A stretch of 64,000 nucleotides of DNA from JAEYXS01 sp943367715 (GTDB lineage: Bacteria > Verrucomicrobiota > Verrucomicrobiia > Limisphaerales > JAEYXS01), in assembly GCA_943367715.1 (NCBI GenBank), contig CALRJY020000001.1, forward strand, positions 62,001 through 126,000, in the 5' to 3' direction. The notes beneath the pieces are model-generated. The model searched no databases, was not told the DNA's origin, and was given only the letters and a program-made list of their open reading frames with translations. The position numbers and the translations under genes were made by a program. This document shows, in pieces, positions 26,494 through 32,667 of the stretch (the first letter of the stretch is position 1; each line of letters opens with the position of its first letter).

Positions 26494-26835
26494 TCAAGGC
26501 TGGCCGAAAATATACTGACCAAGTGCACCCAGGATGAATGGCCCGCCGATCAAAATGAACAGATAGAAGATCCACTTGCGATTGCGTTCCTGACGGGCGA
26601 CGGCAATACCCCAACGGGCGAGCACCAGAACCAGCAGCCCGAGACAATAGGGGTGGATGGGATCCGGTGGTTTGGAATAAGCGCCGAGTGGCAGGGCCAT
26701 CCAGACAGCCAAGGGGACAAGCAACCAGGTGGGCCAGGATGAACTTTTGCCGGTGCGGTGCCGGATGACAAAGGAGGTGACACCGATGACGGCTATGACC
26801 GTCAGCACAGCATACATTTGTGAGGTGGGGGACAT
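26494..26835 (-). CDS. Small membrane protein of unknown function
   Basis: 113 residues with three or four hydrophobic segments (YAVLTVIAVIGVTSFVI, WLLVPLAVWMALPLGAY, LGLLVLVLARWGIAVA, WIFYLFILIGGPFILGAL). It precedes the HDAC-like gene, overlapping that gene's longest possible frame by 35 bp. The start at 26835 lies 14 bp from the MITE insertion site, so its promoter may lie in or beyond the MITE. No family recognised. Confidence 0.6.
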   Translation of the reverse strand: MSPTSQMYAVLTVIAVIGVTSFVIRHRTGKSSSWPTWLLVPLAVWMALPLGAYSKPPDPIHPYCLGLLVLVLARWGIAVARQERNRKWIFYLFILIGGPFILGALGQYIFGQP

Positions 26836-26848
26836 GAGGCGTTCTTAA

Positions 26849-27012
26849 GAGCCTATTTGAAAAAGGCATTGGTGCTGTCTGCTGGTCCAAACGGGTTGAG
26901 GCGTTGTTGCGGCTCGGTCACAGATTTGTTCATCAATATGCTCCCTCGCCGCGCCTAGCCTCAACCCGTTTTTCCTGCGCAGCCATCGCCAAGCCCTTTT
27001 TCAAACAGGCTC
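26849..27012. mobile_element. MITE with 24-bp inverted repeats and TAA target duplication
   Basis: GAGCCTATTTGAAAAAGGCA (with TTGG, 24 bp) on the left mirrors the right end, whose reverse complement begins GAGCCTGTTTGAAAAAGGGC. A second inner inverted pair, AAACGGGTTGAGGC / GCCTCAACCCGTTT, is at 26889-26902 and 26958-26971. TAA flanks both ends (26846-26848 and 27013-27015), fitting a 3-bp TNA duplication. GAGCCTGTTTGAAAA ends with a 3-bp duplication fit the IS5 family, IS1031-like group, but this is recalled. There is no transposase; 164 bp is too short for one, so it must be moved in trans. Confidence 0.75.
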
Positions 27013-27494
27013 TAAGGTTCGCGGTGTAGTGAAGGGTCTTTCATCGCTTTCCTCACGGCTTCAGTGGCGTTTCTTTGGTGATCTCGGTTTGGCGAGGCTG
27101 TATCGGCAAAGAACTGGGCCAAGACGGTTTCATCCTGATGTTTCACGTAGAGCAGTTCGTCCTGCGGGGAGATATGGATAATGGGATGGCGGACCATCCT
27201 GAATATCGTCAAAGGCAGGCCGAAGAAATTTCTCTCCCATAGACATCCGGGCCCGGAGTAATGCCACTGGTGGGCGTGGGGCGGGCGATGTGCGGCATAC
27301 CATTGGGTGAAGGGATGCGCGTCTTTGAAGTCACGGGAAAAGGACATGCCCAAGATATCATACCGGGTGTGGTCCGCGCGGCAGAGGACGCATTGCTGAG
27401 GAATCCGCGTGTAGGCCGGAAAGCAGGCGGCGAGGGCGAGAAGGAAGCAAAAGAGCAGAAGGTGCCAAAGGCGGAATGTTATCATGCGTCGCAT
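27012..27494 (-). CDS. Lipoprotein-like exported protein, 3' end at the MITE boundary
   Basis: 160 residues. The N-terminal hydrophobic run LWHLLLFCFLLALAACF ends in a lipobox-like LAAC, then CVLCRADHTRYDIL, a CxxC pair near residue 36. Much of the rest is polar with several His and Trp. The stop codon TAG at 27012-27014 uses the last base of the MITE, so the original gene probably read on and lost its 3' end, or the MITE supplied the stop. No family recognised. Confidence 0.55.
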   Translation of the reverse strand: MRRMITFRLWHLLLFCFLLALAACFPAYTRIPQQCVLCRADHTRYDILGMSFSRDFKDAHPFTQWYAAHRPPHAHQWHYSGPGCLWERNFFGLPLTIFRMVRHPIIHISPQDELLYVKHQDETVLAQFFADTASPNRDHQRNATEAVRKAMKDPSLHREP

Positions 27495-27529
27495 GGCGTT
27501 GATGGGAGTGGTTCCGTGGGGAAACAGAA

Positions 27530-27707
27530 ATCACTCATTGAATCCAATATCCGCTGTCGGGATGAGCGGGTCAAATGCCCAAATGGGTGAGGCGGTGGCG
27601 GATTCGTCCGCCCCTTTGGTGCGGTGTGGTTTTGATACGGTTATCCACGGGTTCCCGTTGGTCACCCGTGGCTACCGGCATTTGCCCCGTTCGGGGCAAG
27701 GGGAGAT
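27530..27707. repeat. Three-hairpin intergenic unit, copy 1
   Basis: This unit contains GGGTCAAATGCCCAAATGGG, a GGCGGA-TTC-GTCCGCC hairpin, ATCCACGGGTTCCC-TT-GGTCACCCGTGG, then GCCCCG-TT-CGGGGC. The same order with substitutions is at 29365-29559, about 1.8 kb away. Both copies sit between genes of the accessory island. The stems vary with compensation (GCCCCGTTCGGGGC here, GCCCCTTTCGGGGC there). Confidence 0.7.
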
Positions 27708-27723
27708 GGGGCAAAGCGATTTG

Positions 27724-28245
27724 TCAGATGTATTTGGGTGACCAGTCCAGTTCATTTGGTTTTCTCAACATGATCTCTCGGGAGCCGGTGCAGGCTTTGA
27801 TGCGGTGGAAGAGGTCGTCGTTTGCGGGACTGAATTCCCACCAGCCATCGACGTGCAAGGCGAAGAGGAAGCCTTCTTGCGCGAGCAAGTTATAGAACTC
27901 GGGGGAGAAGTGCTCCGCACGACCCAGGCGGGTGGCACGTTCGATGGCTTCCGTTTCGCCCGCCTGGAAGCCGATGAAAGAGGACCATTCATCAAAATAG
28001 AGAACGTCCCGAACCAGCGAGAGTGAGCCGGGACGCCAAAGTTGCGTGCCCCTATTCTTGAAGGCGGGTACCTCTATTTGAAGGTCAGCGACAATCTGTT
28101 CATTGGTGGGGTTTTCCCACATCCATTCCAATTTTATCGGTCCGGTTTGGCAAGCGACGATCCAGTAGAGCGAGTCCAGTTCGGCGAACATGGGCTGCAA
28201 GAGATCGAGGAAGGAGGCGTCGGATTTGCAGTAGAGGGTGCGCAT
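27724..28245 (-). CDS. Small cytoplasmic protein of unknown function, immunity-like context
   Basis: 173 residues, no signal peptide. It is acidic and rich in Trp, Phe and Tyr (LYWIVACQTGP, WMWENPTNEQ, DGWWEFSP), a composition often seen in SMI1/KNR4-type and other immunity proteins. I do not recognise a family. It is the last gene of a run of minus-strand accessory genes; the next (28257) ends 12 bp upstream. Function unknown; immunity is a guess from context. Confidence 0.5.
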   Translation of the reverse strand: MRTLYCKSDASFLDLLQPMFAELDSLYWIVACQTGPIKLEWMWENPTNEQIVADLQIEVPAFKNRGTQLWRPGSLSLVRDVLYFDEWSSFIGFQAGETEAIERATRLGRAEHFSPEFYNLLAQEGFLFALHVDGWWEFSPANDDLFHRIKACTGSREIMLRKPNELDWSPKYI

Positions 28246-28256
28246 GGGCGGAATGG

Positions 28257-28658
28257 TTATGGGTGGCAGTGAGTGTTGTTGATATAGAGCAGCGTGGCGT
28301 CGGGGCGATGGTAATCGTAGAAGCCGGTATCGTGTTCGCCCCGAGCGTAGAGGGCTTCGAGATGGTGCCGGAGCGGTTCCTGATGTTGGAAGAGGGTGAG
28401 GGATTTTCCAGCGTGCGGTGGTTTGGGGTTCGGATCGGGCAGGAGTTCTTTTAGAGATGCGACGGGTTCTCCGGCTTCGAAGTGTTGAATGATCTGGTGG
28501 GCGACTTCAGCGGGGGCGCCGTGCGATTGTACGAGAAAGATGAGATCGAATTCGTCGGGGAGGCCGAGGTGCGTGCGCTCTTTGCGGATTTCGGTGAGCG
28601 TATAGCCGTAGATGTGGTCGATTTGGTCTTGAGCTCGGGTGGATGCAGGGACGTTCAT
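28257..28658 (-). CDS. Small protein of unknown function
   Basis: 133 residues, hydrophilic, no signal peptide. LPDEFDLIFLVQSHGAP and GFYDYHRPDATLLYINN are the most ordered-looking parts. Its ATG overlaps the stop of the HEAT-like gene (28655-29293) by 4 bp, so the two are translationally coupled. Family not recognised. A partner role with the HEAT-like protein is plausible. Confidence 0.5.
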   Translation of the reverse strand: MNVPASTRAQDQIDHIYGYTLTEIRKERTHLGLPDEFDLIFLVQSHGAPAEVAHQIIQHFEAGEPVASLKELLPDPNPKPPHAGKSLTLFQHQEPLRHHLEALYARGEHDTGFYDYHRPDATLLYINNTHCHP

Positions 28659-29293
28659 GATGCGGACATTGAGTATTCAATTGCTCGTTGGCGGACGTAT
28701 TCGAAGGAATCCTCTTTTGAGATTTGAATCGCGGACGAAAGACGGGGGGACTGTATGTCATGCAAAACATGCAAACCCGCGAGGCGAGAGTAAGGTTCCG
28801 CAGAGGCAAGCCACGCCCAAGCGAGGGGTTCGGATTCATCTGGGCGATGAGGGGCGTAGGCCATCAATGCACGGCGGCGAGGATACTCATGGGGATCACT
28901 AATGAACTGGCGAAGGATATCCAAGGCATCAGGGCTTCCCACTTCGCCCAAGCTGACAGAAATTTGCCAGCGGGCATCAAAGTCGGAGTAAACAAGCGCG
29001 GCTGGGGCCAAAAGAATCAAGATTTCAGGATGGGCGGTCAGTTTTTTTCGAAGTCCCTCAAACTCGTTGTCCCGGGCCAACGCGTAGAGGATATCTTCAA
29101 TGGCAGTCGGCGATAGCGGCGCGTCTAGTGCCGTGTTAAATGCTTCATAAATTTCCGACCAGTGTTCGTATTCGCATTCCCACTCGCCGATACCTTCTCC
29201 TTCATGACCATCGGCAGCCCAAGCGCGAAATCGTTTAACGGCTTCGGCGAGCGATGTCTCCGGTTTTGTGGGTTGGGGATTGTTTTGGCTCAC
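28655..29293 (-). CDS. HEAT-like helical repeat protein, GTG start
   Basis: 212 residues. About residues 100-210 look like HEAT/armadillo helices (SPDALDILRQFISDPHEYPR, then RRALMAYAP). The GTG start at 29293 was taken because the frame begins MSQNNPQPTKPETSLAEAV, matching the start of the neighbour at 30132 (MSKNDPPSPNPKMSLAEAP). The two share DNA from 20 bp upstream of the start. HEAT-like proteins in such islands may bind toxin partners, but nothing here shows which. Confidence 0.55.
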   Translation of the reverse strand: MSQNNPQPTKPETSLAEAVKRFRAWAADGHEGEGIGEWECEYEHWSEIYEAFNTALDAPLSPTAIEDILYALARDNEFEGLRKKLTAHPEILILLAPAALVYSDFDARWQISVSLGEVGSPDALDILRQFISDPHEYPRRRALMAYAPHRPDESEPLAWAWLASAEPYSRLAGLHVLHDIQSPRLSSAIQISKEDSFEYVRQRAIEYSMSAS

Positions 29294-29311
29294 GGGTGTG
29301 AAGTGAAGATG
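29241..29311 (-). repeat. Duplicated gene start, copy 1
   Basis: About 71 bp covering the first 17 codons and 20 bp of leader of the HEAT-like gene. It is repeated with substitutions at 30080-30150 at the start of the next gene. The GTG start and the leader CACCCGTG are the same in both. Confidence 0.7.
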
Positions 29312-29364
29312 CTGGTGGTTGTCTGGAGATAATTGCGCTTAAGTATGGTGGGAACAAGGGACGC

Positions 29365-29559
29365 TCATTGGGGAGAATATTGAGGGAAGCGGGCGGAGGG
29401 TCAAATGGCAAAATGGGGACGGGGAAGGCGGAGGAATGGTTGAAACGGACATAGTGTTTCATCCGCCCCTTCGGGGCGGTGTGTTTTTAATTCGGTTATC
29501 CACGGGTTCCCGGTGGTCACCCGTGGCTGCTGGCGTTTGCCCCTTTCGGGGCAAGGGTG
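29365..29559. repeat. Three-hairpin intergenic unit, copy 2
   Basis: Same order as at 27530-27707: GGGTCAAATGGCAAAATGGG, then CCGCCCCTTCGGGGCGG, then ATCCACGGGTTCCC-GGT-GGTCACCCGTGG, then GCCCCTTTCGGGGC. It lies between the HEAT-like gene and the gene at 29569. Confidence 0.7.
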
Positions 29560-29568
29560 ACGGAGCGT

Positions 29569-30132
29569 TCATGGTGTAGTTTGGTTTGGTGGTATTTTTG
29601 AAATTCGTTGCTCGAACTGGGCCAGTTTTTCGTAGAGGGCCGCCTGCATCCGTGTGTTGGGGAGCAGCACGCGGTAATATTCCAGCGAATCGTTCGTCCC
29701 TTCGGCGTCATCGCTCGCGCGATAGAGCGCGTAGTCGGCACGGTTAACCAAGTTTCTGGTTTGAACTACCAACTCGGGTTTTGCCAGCCAGTCGTATTTC
29801 TCGTTGGACAGCACGGCCAACAAGAGGTTGCAGTACGGTAGATATTCGTCGTCCTGGGCGGTCAGTGCGGCGTCGATTCTTTGGACGCAATAGGGAATGA
29901 GGTGGAGGTGGTCTTGCTCGAAATCGAGGGTGAGCAAGCGCTTGAGAGCATCCAGTGAAAGATCCTTCAAGGGTGTGCGGCGGTACGTGTAGCGTTCTTG
30001 GACTGTCGAGCTGACGTTCGGCGGGGGAGCGCCCCAATCAACGCCGGTGAGTTGGGTGAGGGATTGGGTCTCCGCCGGAGCTTCGGCGAGCGACATCTTC
30101 GGATTTGGTGATGGGGGATCGTTTTTGCTCAC
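29569..30132 (-). CDS. Cytoplasmic protein of unknown function, GTG start
   Basis: 187 residues from the GTG at 30132. The first 17 codons and the leader are shared with the HEAT-like gene's start, but the rest is unrelated. The body is predicted helical (LKDLSLDALKRLLTLDFEQ, RVLLPNTRMQAALYEKLAQ) with no membrane segment. No family recognised. Such a shared 5' end on a different body suggests recombination that swaps gene bodies behind one start. Confidence 0.5.
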   Translation of the reverse strand: MSKNDPPSPNPKMSLAEAPAETQSLTQLTGVDWGAPPPNVSSTVQERYTYRRTPLKDLSLDALKRLLTLDFEQDHLHLIPYCVQRIDAALTAQDDEYLPYCNLLLAVLSNEKYDWLAKPELVVQTRNLVNRADYALYRASDDAEGTNDSLEYYRVLLPNTRMQAALYEKLAQFEQRISKIPPNQTTP

Positions 30133-30150
30133 GGGTGTGAAATGAAGATG
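30080..30150 (-). repeat. Duplicated gene start, copy 2
   Basis: Counterpart of 29241-29311: the codons for SLAEA, the GTG start and the leader match, with roughly one in five bases changed. Confidence 0.7.
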
Positions 30151-30169
30151 TGGGTCAGATGTTTTGTCT

Positions 30170-30454
30170 TCACAAACAATACTCCCTCATCCGGCGGAGA
30201 AACTCGATGGTGATCGGATACCCGGAACGCGAACCCAGAACTGAAACCTCGCCACAGAAGGGACACAACGCGCTTTGACCGACGCCATGCGTATCCTCAT
30301 CAGTCCAGCGGGTCACAGCTCCTGACGCGAAAATCTGGAAACACGAAAAACAACCACACACTTCGCTCGCCTGAAGCTCATTTCGATGGCCGAAGGTATG
30401 GGTCTTCGCTAGCTGGTAGTCAGCGGGCCATAAAAGCTGGAAATCGGCGCTCAT
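30170..30454 (-). CDS. Small zinc-ribbon-like cytoplasmic protein (immunity-neighbourhood type)
   Basis: 94 residues. Two cysteine pairs, CGCFSCFQIF and LCPFCGEVSVLG, are separated by about 26 residues with a WTDEDTHG stretch; FGHRNELQASEVC precedes and SGYPITIEFLRRM ends the protein. This FGHRxEL-CGCFxC-W-ALCPxCG-SGYPIT layout is that of a widespread family usually annotated 'cytoplasmic protein' and often found in toxin-immunity loci. It is likely a zinc-binding fold. Function is not established. Confidence 0.65.
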   Translation of the reverse strand: MSADFQLLWPADYQLAKTHTFGHRNELQASEVCGCFSCFQIFASGAVTRWTDEDTHGVGQSALCPFCGEVSVLGSRSGYPITIEFLRRMREYCL

Positions 30455-30477
30455 TGTTTAACGATCGATATAGGTGG

Positions 30478-30714
30478 TCATGTGCGAACGTGTGCCGCAA
30501 TGCGCCGCAGTGTAGCAATCTGCTCCGGTGTGAAGCGATCCTGAAACTCCTCAAAATCCGACTCCCCGCCGTGAGCGTGAATGTTGTCGAGCAGAGCGCC
30601 GAGCAAGTGAGCGACGCCGCCGGAATCGTACGGCACTGCCTCGCCATTTGCGTTAGTAAAGCCTCGAAGATACTCAACGAGTCCCTCGTACGATTTGATG
30701 TGGGAAAGGTCCAT
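30478..30714 (-). CDS. Small hypothetical protein (cassette gene)
   Basis: 78 residues from the ATG at 30714 (MDLSHIKSYEGLVEYLRGF, ending QIATLRRIAAHVRT). The open frame reaches 30864, but that extension lies inside the attC-like site and the preceding gene's end, so the short form is preferred. Acidic and helical, no motif recognised. It begins 13 bp after the right end of the attC-like site, the usual place of a cassette gene. Confidence 0.5.
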   Translation of the reverse strand: MDLSHIKSYEGLVEYLRGFTNANGEAVPYDSGGVAHLLGALLDNIHAHGGESDFEEFQDRFTPEQIATLRRIAAHVRT

Positions 30715-30726
30715 AAGCGGGAAGCG

Positions 30727-30828
30727 GTCTAACGACAAAAGCTCAGCGACCCGGCCCGCGGGACGCCACGATTGAAACAGTGACGCGAAGGCCGTCCCGC
30801 ACTCGCGGGATGCAGCGCATGGTTCGGC
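30727..30828 (-). other. attC-like integron recombination site
   Basis: Read on the minus strand, this 102-bp site starts GCCGAACCATGCGCTGCA, passes through an imperfect palindrome (CCCGCG...CGGGACGGCC paired with GGCGTCCCGCGGG), and ends GAGCTTTTGTCGTTAGAC. GTTAGAC matches the R' core GTTRRRY; GCCGAAC is a near match to the R'' core RYYYAAC. The layout of inverted ends, stem and length is that of attC sites. It lies exactly between two genes on the same strand. No integrase is in the window. Confidence 0.65.
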
Positions 30829-30835
30829 GGCTCTC

Positions 30836-31333
30836 TCATGGCTCGTGGACATCATCGCCTGCAACTCCCCGAACGGCAGGATACTCCCCTGCTGTAATCG
30901 ACCTGTCGAGCAACTCCAACTCCTCCTGCATCGTCGACTCCTGCTTCTGCGAGGCGAGAATCGTGTAGGTGAACACCACCATGCGAAAGTGAGCCGAGCT
31001 CACGCAGACTCCGACCTGCCATGTGTAAATCAGCAAATCCTCTCCCGCCTCAACCTCCGGGCTAACAGACCGCGCGATAGCATTGCCGGATGGAAGACGC
31101 TCCGCCTGTCCAACGCTCTCCATGCCGGTGAGGAGGTCGTAGGCCGTCTGCTCACCAACAACACTGTCGGCTGGCCGCTCAAAATCCATGACGTTGATGC
31201 GTAGTGTGCCAGTGTCGTCACCCTCCTCATAGGATGTGCCGCCGCCCTGCGGCTCATACTCCTCCACCCACGTAGAAGGCACCTGAAAGAGCGCAACGCC
31301 ACCGCGATAGTTGATGGTTTTGAGTGTCGTCAT
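30836..31333 (-). CDS. Small hypothetical protein (cassette gene), DcrB/PsbP-like layout
   Basis: 165 residues, no signal peptide. MTTLKTINYRGGVALFQVPS and a mixed beta-alpha pattern recall the DUF1795/DcrB-PsbP-like small proteins in toxin-immunity loci, but the similarity is only in layout. The stop is 7 bp before the attC-like site, as expected for a gene cassette with its own attC. Upstream, a GTTAGGC core lies at 31353-31359. Confidence 0.5.
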   Translation of the reverse strand: MTTLKTINYRGGVALFQVPSTWVEEYEPQGGGTSYEEGDDTGTLRINVMDFERPADSVVGEQTAYDLLTGMESVGQAERLPSGNAIARSVSPEVEAGEDLLIYTWQVGVCVSSAHFRMVVFTYTILASQKQESTMQEELELLDRSITAGEYPAVRGVAGDDVHEP

Positions 31334-31352
31334 GTCGAGAATGTGTCGAGCC

Positions 31353-31388
31353 GCCTAACAGATATTAGACCGCAAACAGCGGTTAAGC
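31353..31388 (-). other. Possible degenerate attC end (R'' GCTTAAC ... R' GTTAGGC)
   Basis: On the minus strand GCTTAAC, a CCGC-TGTTT-GCGG hairpin and GTTAGGC follow within 36 bp, 20 bp upstream of the gene start at 31333. The two cores fit the attC consensus but 36 bp is shorter than known attC sites. It may be the remaining end of an earlier site. Confidence 0.35.
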
Positions 31389-31555
31389 CCAGTGGTTGTT
31401 GGGTTGGAGGGCTTCATCTTGGTGATTTCAATTTAATGAGGTTTGGCGGGCTGTCGAGCGGGATTTTGACATCAGGCGGCCGGGGATGTGAGGAAATATT
31501 GGTGACGTGATTTCCGCAAGTCTGCGGGCGTGATGTGGGAGGTTAGAGCCTCGTC

Positions 31556-31980
31556 ATCCCGCAGGCGCGGGACTGCTGCGGTCTTTGAATCGGGTCGTCG
31601 CTACGCGACTTTGATTTTGGGAGGAGTTGATCCGTGGGTTTTACCCACGGTTACCATCGGGTCGCGCCGCCCCGACAATCCAATCGCCGGGATGAACCCC
31701 GACCAAAGTGCCGGGGGAGCCTGGCACCGGGGGAGGCGACGCGTCAAGCCGCGTCGGGACGGACCCCGACCTAAGGGCACGGGGTAAAAAGCGGAGGCAA
31801 GCCTCCGCACTCCAAAAAGGGCAGCCGGGACGGACCCCGACAGTAGCGCCGGGGCGGGCTGCCCGGACGGCAGGCCGGCCCCGACCGAAACGCCGGGGTG
31901 GGGAAAGGGGGTGGTTGGCTACGGCGGGCGTCGCGGACTGGCGGCCCCGACAACGGTATGTCGGGTCACGGGTCGCGGGT
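31556..31980. repeat. Cluster of at least eight hairpin repeats
   Basis: In order: CCCGCA-GGCG-CGGG; GTCGTCGCTACGCGAC; CCGTGGGT-TTT-ACCCACGG; ACCCCGACCAAAGTGCCGGGG; GACGCG-TCAAGC-CGCGTC; GCGGAGG-CAAG-CCTCCGC (at 31790-31807); ACCCCGACAGTAGCGCCGGGG; CCCCGACCGAAACGCCGGGG; CCCCGACAACGGTATGTCGGG. The CCCCGAC hairpins keep the stem and vary the loop. Similar units recur near 51166, 52918 and 53222. Confidence 0.7.
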
Positions 31981-32281
31981 TTCGTCGGTCAAAGGGGGGA
32001 ATCGGTAGAAAACCTCGGCACTTGTGTACATGTGCCGAGGTGGGAAAAGGGGCGGGTGAGGGGGAGGGTTGATGTGGTCGGTGATTCGGAAGGTGGCAAA
32101 ATGACGGGCAGTGGCGGTGAAGGCCTTGGTTTGGGACCGGGTGGAACCGATCCTTACCGGCGCATGGGTTTGGCGGACGCGAACTTCGCTAATTGGCGCG
32201 AATTATTTTCATCGAGCTTTCTGTTTTGGAAGGGTTTTTATTCGTAAGATGCTCCAGTGGAGATAGTTGTGCTGTTTTAAA

Positions 32282-32385
32282 AATATTTTCAGCGGGAGGG
32301 GGGTAGGACAGCGGATGTCCTAGTGACTGGTTTAGAGTGGGGGCATGAAAGTTGAAATTAGAATGAAGAATGGAGAAGGAAGAAA
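32282..32385 (+). repeat. Repeated leader element, copy 2
   Basis: ATATTTTCA, the perfect hairpin TAGGACA-GCGGA-TGTCCTA at 32304-32322, then TAGAGTGGGGGCATGAA followed by an A/G-rich run. This matches 17599-17690. It precedes the FAD oxidoreductase gene by about 280 bp. Confidence 0.6.
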
Positions 32386-32667
32386 GGGAAACGAGAGGGT
32401 GAAACATCGAACATCTAGAGTATTTTCGAGGACGACGACGAGAACGAGAACGATATGAAGATTGAAGGAAAGTTTGTCCAAAAGGACGGCGCTGGGACTT
32501 GGGTATTGAATCAATGGTTTGGCTTGGGCCGGGTTGAGAGCGTTGGTTGTTATGCTACGGCGGACGTTGCCGACTGCCGGCTGGAATCCGGCAGCACGGG
32601 GCATCGTGTTACGTCGTCCCGTATTGTCGGCTCGACACTAGGTTTGGGCGGAAAGTATAAAGCGTTT

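Larger units (their letters stand above)
31389..32667. other. Gene-free hairpin-rich stretch
   Basis: About 1.28 kb without a believable gene; the open frames on both strands read through repeats. It contains hairpins of at least four kinds between 31556 and 31980 and the repeated leader element at 32282-32385. A run TATAAA at 32656-32661 lies 7 bp before the FAD gene's start and could be a -10 box of a leaderless transcript. Confidence 0.6.

Noticed and set aside
31530..32247. Two overlapping frames of 85 and 179 codons
   Set aside because: They read through the CCCCGAC hairpin cluster and consist of Gly/Arg/Pro-rich sequence with no protein character.
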